In this document: one piece after another, positions 7,126 through 14,677 of the stretch
Layout of the letters: the number at the start of each line of letters is the position of its first letter
Numbering within the stretch: the first letter of the stretch is position 1
From: Bacteroidota bacterium
GTDB lineage: Bacteria; Bacteroidota; Bacteroidia; Chitinophagales; Chitinophagaceae
Length of the DNA: 31,705 nt
Direction of reading: 5' to 3'
Assembly (NCBI GenBank): GCA_023391015.1
Contig: JAEWBT010000014.1
Location: 1 to 31,705, forward strand
The notes under the pieces: model-generated
Databases searched by the model: none
What the model was told of the DNA's origin: nothing
Seen by the model: the letters and a program-made list of their open reading frames with translations, nothing else
Program-made: the position numbers and the translations under genes

Positions 7126-8232
7126 TCACCGTTTCACGTCCAGAACATCGCGTAGGGCATTGCCCAGAATATTAAACGCATACACCAAAATCAGGATGGC
7201 CACGCCGGGAATCAGAGCCAGCAGCGGGCGGTTGGTTACCAGAAAATTGTAGTGGTCTTTGATCATCCCACCCCAGCTCGGCGCAGGCGGCTGAATGCCC
7301 AAGCCCAGAAAGCTCAACCCCGCTTCCAGCAAAATAGCGGTAGCAAAATTGCCCGCTGCCAGCACCAGCACCGGACCGGCAATATTGGGCAGGATATGGT
7401 GCGTCAGAATCCGGAAATCCGAGAGGCCGAGCGCCCGCGCGACCTGCACATAATCCATCTCCCGCAACACCAACACCTGACCGCGAATGAGCCGCGCCGC
7501 GCCCACCCAAAGCGTCAGCCCGATGGCAATGAAAATCTGCCAAAAGCCTTTTCCAATCGCTATCGTAATGGCAAAAACGAGCAGCAGGGTAGGAATGGCC
7601 CACAGGATATTCACCAAAAACAACACCGCCGAATCGGTTAGCCCGCGATAATAACCGGAAATCAATCCCAGAAAAATCCCGATGCTCAAGGACAGCAACA
7701 CGGCCACCGTGCCCACCGCCATGCTCACTCGCGCGCCCACCAGCAGCCGCGAAAGAATATCGCGGCCATAACGGTCGGTGCCGAGGTAGAAGGTCTGCGG
7801 CTGAATGGCAGTTTGAAGATATTTTTCCGGAAATTTCCGGAAATTTTCCGGAACCAGCGCCGCCACCGGAAAGCGCAACGTGTCTTCCAGCCCATCATCA
7901 ATGTAATGGCGGGCCAGCACGGTATTTTCTTGGAGAAAATAGCCGTTTATCGGAACGTACTGAAAACGGTCGGGCGTGCCGGTAAATACCCTCGCAAACC
8001 ATGATTTTTTTTCCGGAACCACGGTGCGCGGCACGGGCAACAACTTGATGGTAAATCCCGGACTTTTCGCGCCCAGCTCCACAATCGTGCGCGCCGCGTC
8101 GGGCGTGCTGTCGGGCGCAAACACGTAGGCGAAAACGGCCAGCAGGGTCGTCAGCGCGATGACCAACAGCGAGGCTGCTGCTGCCGGTTTGCGCAGCAAA
8201 CGCCGAAAAAGGGAATCGTTTTGTTTGGACAT
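7126..8232 (-). CDS. ABC transporter permease, OppC/DppC type
   Basis: This 368-residue inner-membrane permease belongs to the peptide/nickel family of ABC importers. It has an N-terminal membrane helix (about 20-40) and a large extracytoplasmic insertion to about residue 160. The conserved GTDRYGRDILSRLL entry to the membrane domain follows, and then the EAA loop (DYVQVARALGLSDFRILTHHILPN) that docks on the ATPase. The end GLSFLGLGIQPPAPSWGGMI is typical of OppC. I start at MSKQND; six more residues are possible in frame. No OppA, OppB, OppD or OppF partner is in the window, so its substrate is unknown. The coding sequence contains three TTCCGGAA palindromes in a row (7825-7853), giving ENFRKFPEKYL. 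Confidence 0.88.
   Translation of the reverse strand: MSKQNDSLFRRLLRKPAAAASLLVIALTTLLAVFAYVFAPDSTPDAARTIVELGAKSPGFTIKLLPVPRTVVPEKKSWFARVFTGTPDRFQYVPINGYFLQENTVLARHYIDDGLEDTLRFPVAALVPENFRKFPEKYLQTAIQPQTFYLGTDRYGRDILSRLLVGARVSMAVGTVAVLLSLSIGIFLGLISGYYRGLTDSAVLFLVNILWAIPTLLLVFAITIAIGKGFWQIFIAIGLTLWVGAARLIRGQVLVLREMDYVQVARALGLSDFRILTHHILPNIAGPVLVLAAGNFATAILLEAGLSFLGLGIQPPAPSWGGMIKDHYNFLVTNRPLLALIPGVAILILVYAFNILGNALRDVLDVKR
7823..7854. repeat. Three consecutive TTCCGGAA palindromes inside a coding region
   Basis: Copies start at 7825, 7835 and 7846, so spacing is 10 and 11 bases. They lie in the permease gene within the extracytoplasmic insertion, encoding residues of the ENFRKFPEK stretch. This is the densest cluster of the window's iterated palindrome. 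Confidence 0.9.
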
Positions 8233-8327
8233 CTGCCTGCTTGGCCTCACCCCCGGCCCCTCTCCAACCCTTCGACAAGCTCAGGGTGACAAGAAGGGTG
8301 ACAGCTTAGCGGTTTCAGTTTGATTTT

Positions 8328-8499
8328 ACCTAAGAGCCTATCCGGAAATAGAACGCTTTCTTTGTCATTCTGCAAAGAATCCCTTTATCATTCCTGTTAA
8401 GTGGAATTGGGTAAAAGATCCTTTCAAGGATGTCAAAGAACCCGTCCGAATTCAGAATGAGTGTTCACAATCCTTTATTTTTAGAATAGGCTCTAAGTT
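8328..8499. repeat. Small non-coding element with inverted ends (MITE-like)
   Basis: The ends share AGAGCCTAT in inverted orientation: ACCTAAGAGCCTATCC at 8328-8343, and AACTTAGAGCCTATTC on the minus strand at 8499-8484. The right end overlaps the M28 peptidase stop codon. The interior (8362-8385, TGCAAAGAATCCCTT and flanks) recurs in diverged form at 10087-10112. About 172 bases, no gene. A transposase-mobilised origin is possible but no target duplication was identified. Just before it (8262-8290) lies another short hairpin-like segment around CTTCGACAAGCTCAGGGT. Confidence 0.4.
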
Positions 8500-9883
8500 A
8501 AAGGCCATTTTGGGAAAGAGTCCAGACAAGGCCGGTCATCGCCGCCGCGCCGAGCTTTAGTTCGCGGTGGTTCACGGTTTCAAACACATCGGCGGCCGTG
8601 TGGTGCAGGTCGAAGTAGCGCTGCGGATCGGGGAGCAGCTCGCCGGCGGGAACGCCTTTGGCGATAAGCGGGGTTACGTCGGTGCCGGCATGGCTGCCGG
8701 GGGCCATCGTTACGCCGAGGAAAGAGAGGCTGCGCAGCATGGCGTCGAGGGCAGCGCGTTTTTGGGCTTCCTGCGGATCCTTTTCCCCAAATTCAAACCC
8801 AAAATGACGCGGCGAGTGGCCTCCGGCATCGCTTTCGAGGGCAAAAATGGTTTTTTCGCCTTTGGCCGCAGCGCTGTCGGCATAGGCATAGCCGCCGCGA
8901 ACGCCGTTTTCTTCATTCATAAAAAGCACGGCGCGAACAGTGCGTTTCGGTTTCAGTCCCAGGGCTTTCATCGTCCGCACCACTTCGATGCTTTGCACGC
9001 AGCCCGCGCCGTCGTCGTGGGCACCTTCGCCCACATCCCAGCTGTCGAGGTGGCCGCCTACAACAATAATTTCTTCCGGCTTTTCACTGCCTTTGATTTC
9101 CCCGATGACGTTAAAAGAAGGCGCGGTACCGGCCATGTGGCACTCAGAGCGCAGGGTGGCGGTGGGAGTTTTTCCGGAAATAAAGGCTTTTTCGAGCGCG
9201 TCGGCGCTGCGGTTGCCGATGGCCACCGCCGGAATCTTTTTGGTGCTATCGGTGTAGCGCATCGAGCCGGTGTGGGGATAATCGTCGAGGCCGGTAGAAA
9301 CGCTGCGGATAATCACCGCTTTGGCACCCAGCGCAGCGGCAGCGTTGGCAGCGCGACTGCGGTTGGGAGCCGCATCGCCGTAGCCGCGAAACGAATTGAC
9401 GAAATCCTGCCGGAAGCGGTAGTTGAGAAACACGATTTTGCCCCGCACCGCGCTTTCGGGCAGCGCTTTCAGCTCGTCCACACTGCCGGCCATGACGATA
9501 TTTCCGGAAATATCCTTGCCGCCGGTACCCTCCGAGTTGCCCAGCGACAGCATCGGAATGGCTTTGGGGCCGTTGCCCAAATCCACTTTCAAAGACTCTT
9601 TGCCGCGAATCCATTTGGGAACGGTAACGGGCTGAAGCCAGACGGAATCGGCCCCGGCGGCCTTTAAGGTTTGTGCGCCCCACTGCACGGCGCGGGCCGC
9701 TTCGGGGGTGGCGCTGAGGCGGTGGCCAATGGTTTTGCAGAGCACGCGCAGGTCGTCGTAGCACGCGCCGCGCAGCAGGATGTGGTCGGAGATTTGGTGG
9801 AGGGTAGCGCTATCGGTTTGGGCGTGCGCACCGAGGGAAGTCAGCAGGGCGAGCGAACACAGGATTCGCCGGGGGGAAATCAT
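8498..9883 (-). CDS. Secreted M28-family metallopeptidase
   Basis: This is a 461-residue exported zinc aminopeptidase or carboxypeptidase Q-like enzyme. I start at MISPRR (9883) because a signal peptide follows (residues 1-21, ending GAHAQ); the longer frame adds 60 residues of no protein character. Di-zinc site residues are visible: His278 and Asp280 (GGHLDSWDVG), bridging Asp290 (GAHDDGAG), Glu324/Glu325 (FMNEENG), Asp352 (ESDAGG) and His427/428 (DLHHTAADV). A PA-like insertion probably covers about 95-250. Family members remove residues from peptide ends in the periplasm or outside the cell, which would suit a peptide-degrading lifestyle beside a peptide-type permease. That functional link is only inference. 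Confidence 0.93.
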   Translation of the reverse strand: MISPRRILCSLALLTSLGAHAQTDSATLHQISDHILLRGACYDDLRVLCKTIGHRLSATPEAARAVQWGAQTLKAAGADSVWLQPVTVPKWIRGKESLKVDLGNGPKAIPMLSLGNSEGTGGKDISGNIVMAGSVDELKALPESAVRGKIVFLNYRFRQDFVNSFRGYGDAAPNRSRAANAAAALGAKAVIIRSVSTGLDDYPHTGSMRYTDSTKKIPAVAIGNRSADALEKAFISGKTPTATLRSECHMAGTAPSFNVIGEIKGSEKPEEIIVVGGHLDSWDVGEGAHDDGAGCVQSIEVVRTMKALGLKPKRTVRAVLFMNEENGVRGGYAYADSAAAKGEKTIFALESDAGGHSPRHFGFEFGEKDPQEAQKRAALDAMLRSLSFLGVTMAPGSHAGTDVTPLIAKGVPAGELLPDPQRYFDLHHTAADVFETVNHRELKLGAAAMTGLVWTLSQNGL

Positions 9884-10005
9884 AAGCGAAAATAAGACGC
9901 GGGGGATTTCCGGAAAGGCGGTTTCGGTTCGCGGTTTGGTTAAAGGCCCTTGTCCTGTTATCGTTTTTGGTTGAAGCGCTGGCGACCCAAAAATTTCCGG
10001 AAAGG

Positions 10006-10033
10006 GTAGAGACGTTGCATGCAACGTCTCTAC
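10006..10033. repeat. Palindrome GTAGAGAC-N12-GTCTCTAC, copy 1
   Basis: A perfect 28-base palindrome with half-site GTAGAGACGTTGCA. The outer eight bases of each arm are shared with the copy at 18186-18213, while the inner twelve differ yet remain self-complementary. Confidence 0.85.
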
Positions 10034-10282
10034 GGAATTGGTATTCTTCCTACGTACAGGCACTATTCAAAACAGGTGGATAGCGATTTTGCCATGCTGC
10101 AAAGAATCCCTTGCGTTCTCCTTTAAAAAGAAAGACTTTGTCGAGATCCTTTTCCAAGAGGATAAAGATTTTGTGTTTGTGCTTTCCAGCACGCAATTAC
10201 GCCGCGCTGCAAAGGCCAGGCTGCATACTTGCGCGAGCGGGGGGACTTTCCGGAAATGCGGTTTCGGCTGCGCGGTCTGGCA

Positions 10283-10419
10283 AAGGCTCCCGCCTTCGTC
10301 GCCTGTGTTTTGCATTCCACCGAATAATACCCGCTGGCAGAAAAGCCTTTTCAAAAGGAATTTTTCCGGAATTGGAAAGGATAATTTTGTGAAAAACTGG
10401 CGACGAAGGCGGGAGCCTT
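10283..10419. repeat. 21-base perfect inverted repeat
   Basis: Arms at 10283-10303 and 10399-10419 are perfect reverse complements (arm core GGCTCCCGCCTTCGTCGCC) and enclose 95 bases. Left of it, 10240-10287 repeats 9901-9947 in the same direction with a few changes (shared core GCGGTTTCGG and CGCGGT, each beginning at a TTTCCGGAAA). Looks like the remains of a transposed or duplicated non-coding element. Confidence 0.75.
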
Positions 10420-10476
10420 CGCCGAACCACAAACGTGCTACGCTGAGCTGGGGTAGATGTTTAATTAACCACATCA

Positions 10477-10509
10477 CCCGCCATTGAGCCAAATGCCTGT
10501 TATGCACAG
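10477..10509 (-). repeat. attC-like half site beside the HEPN gene
   Basis: CCCGCCATTGAGCCAAATGC followed by CTGTTATGCAC resembles the element at 4764-4797 (CCCGCCATAGCAGCAAACCC, then GTTGTAGGCA). Both sit just after the stop of a minus-strand gene of foreign composition. Here no partner arm or matching box at the gene's 5' side was found. Confidence 0.3.
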
Positions 10510-11403
10510 TTATTCTTTCTTTTTTCTTTTCTGTTTAGGTGTTTTTGTCTGTTCTATTTCAGCAACTGGCAATGCTTCCGCAGTCTCTATAGCTTTTTCA
10601 ATAGCTTGCTCTTTTTGCTGTTCAATATTTTTTGTTTTGAATTTTTGATATTCCAAACTAGGCCATATTTTATTCAGTTCTTCTTCTAAGATCTCTGTCA
10701 ATTGAATGCAGTTTTCATATGACTGTAAAAAGTATTGAATGTTTACAGGTAAAAACTGTCCTGATTTAACTCGGGATAATCTATCTGCTTTATTTGTGTA
10801 AATATCATTTGCAACACCTTGATTATGTATGTAAATGTCCCGTGTTGCTTTAAGTTCAATATATTTGTGGTAAATTGGTTGTTCCAGAAGTTTTACTCCT
10901 ATATACTTGTCAAATTCTTCTCCATACTCTTTGGGGGTTTTATAGGCAAGTTCATTTAAAATAGTATTAACAACAGCTAATTTTATCTCGTCAAGTGATT
11001 TTGCTCCAAGAACGAGTTCGTAATCTAATTTTTTCTTGTTTGAAATTTTTGCTGGAAACTGGATAAGTGTCTCTTTCAAAATGTCTCCAAGTAGAGTTTC
11101 AATTGTTGTCACAAGTTGATATATTCCATTAATTGGCAACTGTGTCAAGCCTAAATACTGATAACGTTCAATTAAATTTTGTTTGGTGTAAGTTACTGTT
11201 GAGTCAATTGTGGTATTGTCTGGCCTAAAACCGATAGGATAGGTTATCTGAATTTCAGGTTCATTATTCTCATTGATGACTTCAATGTATTTTATAAATG
11301 ACTGGTATGTCAATTGAGCAATTTCTCCCTGTAGGAAGAGTATATTTCTTGCGTTTGATATTAGTATGTAAAGTTTATCTCCAAATGTTTCCATTGTCGT
11401 CAT
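10510..11403 (-). CDS. HEPN-like protein, AT-rich, probably acquired
   Basis: This 297-residue protein is clearly richer in A and T than all its neighbours, with many Ile, Lys, Asn and Tyr codons, which points to horizontal transfer. It is mostly alpha-helical. KATRDIYIHNQG (186-196) contains the R-x4-H pattern (Arg188, His193) that defines HEPN domains, many of which are RNases in toxin or phage-defence systems. The C-terminus (about 260-297) is a low-complexity Glu/Lys tail ending KQKRKKKE. No antitoxin or partner gene is adjacent. Start could be Met1 (11403) or Met4 (11394). The HEPN reading rests on one motif and overall helicity, so function remains tentative. Confidence 0.65.
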   Translation of the reverse strand: MTTMETFGDKLYILISNARNILFLQGEIAQLTYQSFIKYIEVINENNEPEIQITYPIGFRPDNTTIDSTVTYTKQNLIERYQYLGLTQLPINGIYQLVTTIETLLGDILKETLIQFPAKISNKKKLDYELVLGAKSLDEIKLAVVNTILNELAYKTPKEYGEEFDKYIGVKLLEQPIYHKYIELKATRDIYIHNQGVANDIYTNKADRLSRVKSGQFLPVNIQYFLQSYENCIQLTEILEEELNKIWPSLEYQKFKTKNIEQQKEQAIEKAIETAEALPVAEIEQTKTPKQKRKKKE

Positions 11404-11648
11404 TTATAATTGTTCTTAACAGCTGTATTGCCGCAACTGCTCCTTTCAAAATCTCAGATGCGCAGATAATGAATGAAAGCGATTGCTCTCTGCTTCAAAA
11501 ATATCGCAGATCTTCAACCAAACAAATCCTCCCAGCTTCTTTTTTCCGGAAATCTATTTGTTCTCTGCCATTTCCGCAGCCTTTTTCCCTTTGGCACGAT
11601 AGCTGTAGCCCTCCGGGCGGTGCTTTTTAAAAAAGGACTCTTTCTCGT

Positions 11649-12770
11649 TTGAAAATTGGTATTGTTTGTTATCCGACCTACGGCGGCTCCGGCGTGATGG
11701 CCACCGAACTGGGCAACGGTCTCGCCGAGCGCGGCCATGAAGTGCATTTTATCACCTATCAGCAGCCGGTGCGCCTGTCGTTTCACCCCAATATCTACTT
11801 CCACGAGGTATCGGTGCCCACCTACCCGCTGTTTGATTTCCCGCCCTACGAGTCGGCGCTCACCTCTACGCTGGTGCATGTCATTCAGACGCATAACCTC
11901 GATGTTTTGCATGTCCACTATGCCGTGCCCCACGCCTCGGCGGCCTATTTCGCGAAGCAAATCCTGAAAAATTCCGGAAAACCAGTGCCTTTTATCACCA
12001 CGCTGCACGGCACCGATATTACGCTGGTGGGCAAAGACCCCAACTACAAGCCGGTGGTGACGTTTTCGATGGCCGAAAGCGACGCGCTGACCGCCGTTTC
12101 CGAAAACCTGCGGGAAGAAACCTACCGGAATTTCGACATCGAAAAAGAAATTCTGGTCATTCCCAACTTCGTGGACCTGCGCCGTTTCCGCCAAACCGAC
12201 AAAGACCATTTCAAGAAAATGCTGGCTCCCAACGGCGAGCGCATCCTGGCCCACACCTCTAATTTCCGGAAAATCAAGCGCGTGCCCGATGTGATTAAAA
12301 CCTTTGCGAAGGTGCGCGCCCAGATTCCGTCCAAGCTGCTGATGGTGGGTGACGGCCCCGAGCGCCAGCACGCCGAAGAACTGGCCCGCTGCATGGGCGT
12401 TTTGAATGACGTCCGCTTCCTGGGCAAGCAAGATCAGATGGACGAAATCCTCAGCATCACCGACCTGTTTTTGCTGCCCTCCGAATACGAAAGCTTTGGG
12501 CTGGCCGCGCTGGAAGCGATGGCCTGCGGCGTGCCGGTTATCAGCTCCAACGCGGGCGGACTGGGCGAAATCAACGTGGACGGGCAAACCGGCTATCTCT
12601 GTCCGGTAGGCGATGTGGCCCTGATGAGCGAAAAAGCGCTGGAGCTTTTGGAATCGGAGGAAAAACTAACTGCTTTCAAAGAAGCTGCGCTGGAGCAGGC
12701 CGCCCGCTTTTCCCGCGACCAGACGCTGGAAATGTATGAAGAGTTGTACCGGAAAGTGATTAATGAGTAG
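11649..12770 (+). CDS. bshA: N-acetyl-alpha-D-glucosaminyl L-malate synthase, TTG start
   Basis: This is a 373-residue GT4-family glycosyltransferase that joins UDP-GlcNAc and L-malate, the first step of bacillithiol synthesis. The N-terminus KIGIVCYPTYGGSGVMATELG is nearly diagnostic of BshA. The nucleotide-sugar site follows the E-x7-E pattern, Glu281 to Glu289 (ESFGLAALEAMACGVPVISS), with GGLGE after it. The start must be TTG at 11649: the frame is closed by TAA at 11628-11630, no ATG or GTG lies between, and the next residues match the conserved start. The last codons (VINE) lie inside the TAATGATTA-type repeat. It is followed by an amino-acid permease on the same strand but with its own -7 element. 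Confidence 0.94.
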   Translation: MKIGIVCYPTYGGSGVMATELGNGLAERGHEVHFITYQQPVRLSFHPNIYFHEVSVPTYPLFDFPPYESALTSTLVHVIQTHNLDVLHVHYAVPHASAAYFAKQILKNSGKPVPFITTLHGTDITLVGKDPNYKPVVTFSMAESDALTAVSENLREETYRNFDIEKEILVIPNFVDLRRFRQTDKDHFKKMLAPNGERILAHTSNFRKIKRVPDVIKTFAKVRAQIPSKLLMVGDGPERQHAEELARCMGVLNDVRFLGKQDQMDEILSITDLFLLPSEYESFGLAALEAMACGVPVISSNAGGLGEINVDGQTGYLCPVGDVALMSEKALELLESEEKLTAFKEAALEQAARFSRDQTLEMYEELYRKVINE

Positions 12771-12868
12771 TGATTAATGATTAGTGAAAGAGTATAGAGG
12801 AAAAGTTTTAGAAATCCACAATCAGTTATCCATTAATCATTACTCTCTAATCATTAATCATTAGTCGT
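12757..12868. repeat. TAATGATTA-type inverted repeat between bshA and the permease
   Basis: Units of TGATTAATGATTAG form an imperfect inverted repeat. The left side (12757-12792) covers the last codons of bshA and its stop. The right side (12827-12868) is the reverse complement (CATTAATCATTACTCTCTAA). The roughly 35 bases between them are unique. It could fold as a long weak hairpin after bshA, but lacks a GC-rich stem. Confidence 0.65.
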
Positions 12869-12881
12869 TAGTTTTGGCAGC

Positions 12882-14546
12882 ATGTCCCTTCGCCAACTGC
12901 TGCGTAAAAAACCGATTGCTGCTGTCTTAGAAAACCCAAACGAGCACAATCCGGAAATGGACACCGGCAGCGGACTGAAAGCCGTGCTGGGCGTGCGCGA
13001 TCTGACGTTTTTTGCAATTGCCGCCATCGTAGGCGCGGGGATTTTCAGTACCATCGGTAAGGCCTCGTTCGACGGCGGACCGGGCATTGTTTTCCTGTTC
13101 ATTTTCGTGGGGATTGCCTGCGGGTTTTCGGCCTTGTGCTACGCCGAATTTGCCTCGCTGGTGCCGGTTTCCGGAAGCGCGTACACCTATAGTTACGTGG
13201 TTTTCGGGGAACTTTTTGCCTGGATAATTGGCTGGGATTTGCTCATGGAATATGCGATTGGCAACATCGCCGTGGCCATTTCCTGGAGCGATTATTTCAC
13301 CACCTTGCTGGAAGGACTGGGCATCTACCTGCCGCCGTGGGTGCAGATGGACTACTGGACGGCCAAAGCCGGAGCTACTCAAACCGCGATCTCTGCCTGG
13401 GACAGTGCTCCCCGAATCGGCGATTTGCGCATAATCTGCGACCTACCGGCGTTTTTAATCACGGCTATCATTACAGCAGTCGTTTACATCGGCATTCAGG
13501 AATCGCGGCGCACGGCCAACGCAATGGTGATTTTAAAGCTCGCCGTCATTGCGCTGGTGATTGTGGCAGGCGCGTTCTACGTGCAGCCGGCCAACTGGAA
13601 TCCGTTTTTACCCAACGGTTTTAGCGGTGTCTTGAAAGGAACCGCAGCCGTGTTTTTTGCCTATATCGGTTTTGATGCCATCTCTACCACCGCCGAGGAA
13701 TGCCGGAATCCGCAGCGCGACTTGCCCCGCGCGATGCTGTATTCCCTGGTGATTTGCACCGTGATTTACATCCTCATTGCGCTGGTGCTCACCGGGATGG
13801 TTTCCTATACTTCGCTGGATGTGGGCGACCCGCTGGCAGCCGTTTTCAGTCGGGTAGGGCAGCCATGGATTGCCGGCGTGATTGCGGCGAGTGCCGTCAT
13901 TGCAACCGCTTCCGTGTTGCTGGTGTTTCAAATCGGGCAGCCGCGCATCTGGATGGCGATGAGCCGCGACGGACTGCTTCCCAAAAAGTTCTCAAAACTG
14001 CATCCGCGCTACAAAACACCTTCTTTCAGCACGATTTTAACCGGCCTTGTAGTCGGCATTCCGGCCTTGTTTCTGAATCTGGAAACGGTGGTGGACCTCA
14101 CAAGCGTGGGGACGCTGTTTGCCTTTGTGCTGGTCTGCGCCGGGGTGATTAAGATGCACGCCGACCGGCTCCGGAACCCGAGCGACAAGGAAGGCCGCTT
14201 CCGGGTGCCGTATATCAATGGCAAATGGGCCATTCCGGTACTGGCGCTGGCTACCATAGGTGGGTTTTTCTATGCCCAGAAAGACCATCTGGAAACGCTT
14301 TTGGTGCTGAACCGCGAAACCGTTCCTTATCTGGCGTTTGCCGTTTTATTGGTTTTTGTTTCGATAAAAACGTTTATGTCTAATTGGAGTTTGATTCCGG
14401 TTTTGGGCCTTTTGAGCTGCTCGTATCTGCTCTGCGAATCCGGCACGTCTAACTGGGAGCGGTTCCTGCTGTGGTTGTTGATTGGGTTGGTGGTGTATTT
14501 TCTCTATGGAAAGAAGCACAGCAAGCTGGCCCTCCGAAAAGAATAG
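12882..14546 (+). CDS. APC-family amino-acid permease
   Basis: This 554-residue inner-membrane transporter of the amino acid-polyamine-organocation superfamily is close in look to cationic amino-acid permeases (YfnA/CAT type). The family's first-helix motif GAGIFSTIG is at 51-59. The second helix and its YAEFASLVPVSGSAYTYSYVVFGE segment follow, and later GFDAISTTAEECRNPQRDLPRA is the typical helix 6-7 loop. I estimate 12-14 membrane helices, with a cytoplasmic N-terminal tail of about 40 residues. The substrate cannot be set from sequence. TAGTTTTG (12869-12876) fits a -7 element 5 bases before the ATG, but without a TTTG at the right distance. Confidence 0.92.
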   Translation: MSLRQLLRKKPIAAVLENPNEHNPEMDTGSGLKAVLGVRDLTFFAIAAIVGAGIFSTIGKASFDGGPGIVFLFIFVGIACGFSALCYAEFASLVPVSGSAYTYSYVVFGELFAWIIGWDLLMEYAIGNIAVAISWSDYFTTLLEGLGIYLPPWVQMDYWTAKAGATQTAISAWDSAPRIGDLRIICDLPAFLITAIITAVVYIGIQESRRTANAMVILKLAVIALVIVAGAFYVQPANWNPFLPNGFSGVLKGTAAVFFAYIGFDAISTTAEECRNPQRDLPRAMLYSLVICTVIYILIALVLTGMVSYTSLDVGDPLAAVFSRVGQPWIAGVIAASAVIATASVLLVFQIGQPRIWMAMSRDGLLPKKFSKLHPRYKTPSFSTILTGLVVGIPALFLNLETVVDLTSVGTLFAFVLVCAGVIKMHADRLRNPSDKEGRFRVPYINGKWAIPVLALATIGGFFYAQKDHLETLLVLNRETVPYLAFAVLLVFVSIKTFMSNWSLIPVLGLLSCSYLLCESGTSNWERFLLWLLIGLVVYFLYGKKHSKLALRKE

Positions 14547-14590
14547 TTTCCGGAAATCTGCCTTTTGGAAGAGCGTCTCTTTTCAAACAA

Positions 14591-14627
14591 AAACACCCGC
14601 CAGACAGAGCCTGTCCGGCGGGTGTTT
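14591..14627. terminator. Bidirectional terminator between the permease and phosphohexomutase genes
   Basis: AAACACCCGCC (14591-14601) pairs with GGCGGGTGTTT (14617-14627), and an inner GACAG-AGC-CTGTC stem extends it after one mismatch. It lies between two convergent genes. On the minus strand it runs into GTTTTTGTTTG. Confidence 0.85.
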
Positions 14628-14677
14628 ATCATCTTGATTTTCCGGAAATACCGGCTGCTTTTCCGGAAAAGACTGTG

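Larger units (their letters stand above)
9884..10509. other. 626-base gap filled with palindromic and dispersed repeats
   Basis: No credible gene is present; the open frames here are short and run through repeats. The gap contains four TTCCGGAA copies (9907, 9994, 10248 and 10364), a perfect 28-base palindrome (10006-10033), a pair of about 48-base direct repeats (9901-9947 and 10240-10287), a 21-base inverted repeat (10283-10303 with 10399-10419), and a piece related to 8362-8385. Its right end is an attC-like half site next to the HEPN gene stop. Confidence 0.7.

Noticed and set aside
8567..9667. 366-residue open frame antisense to the M28 peptidase
   Set aside because: Antisense shadow; the minus-strand frame has a signal peptide and a full zinc site.
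10038..10507. Several open frames on both strands (up to 149 residues) before the HEPN gene
   Set aside because: They run through inverted and direct repeats and have no protein-like character.
11530..11648. Short minus-strand coding remnant (ending KKAAEMAENK) upstream of bshA
   Set aside because: Looks protein-like for about 40 codons but has no start codon and overlaps the bshA start; not enough to call.
11514..12587. 357-residue open frame antisense to bshA
   Set aside because: Shadow of the GC-rich bshA codons; the plus-strand frame is a recognisable enzyme.
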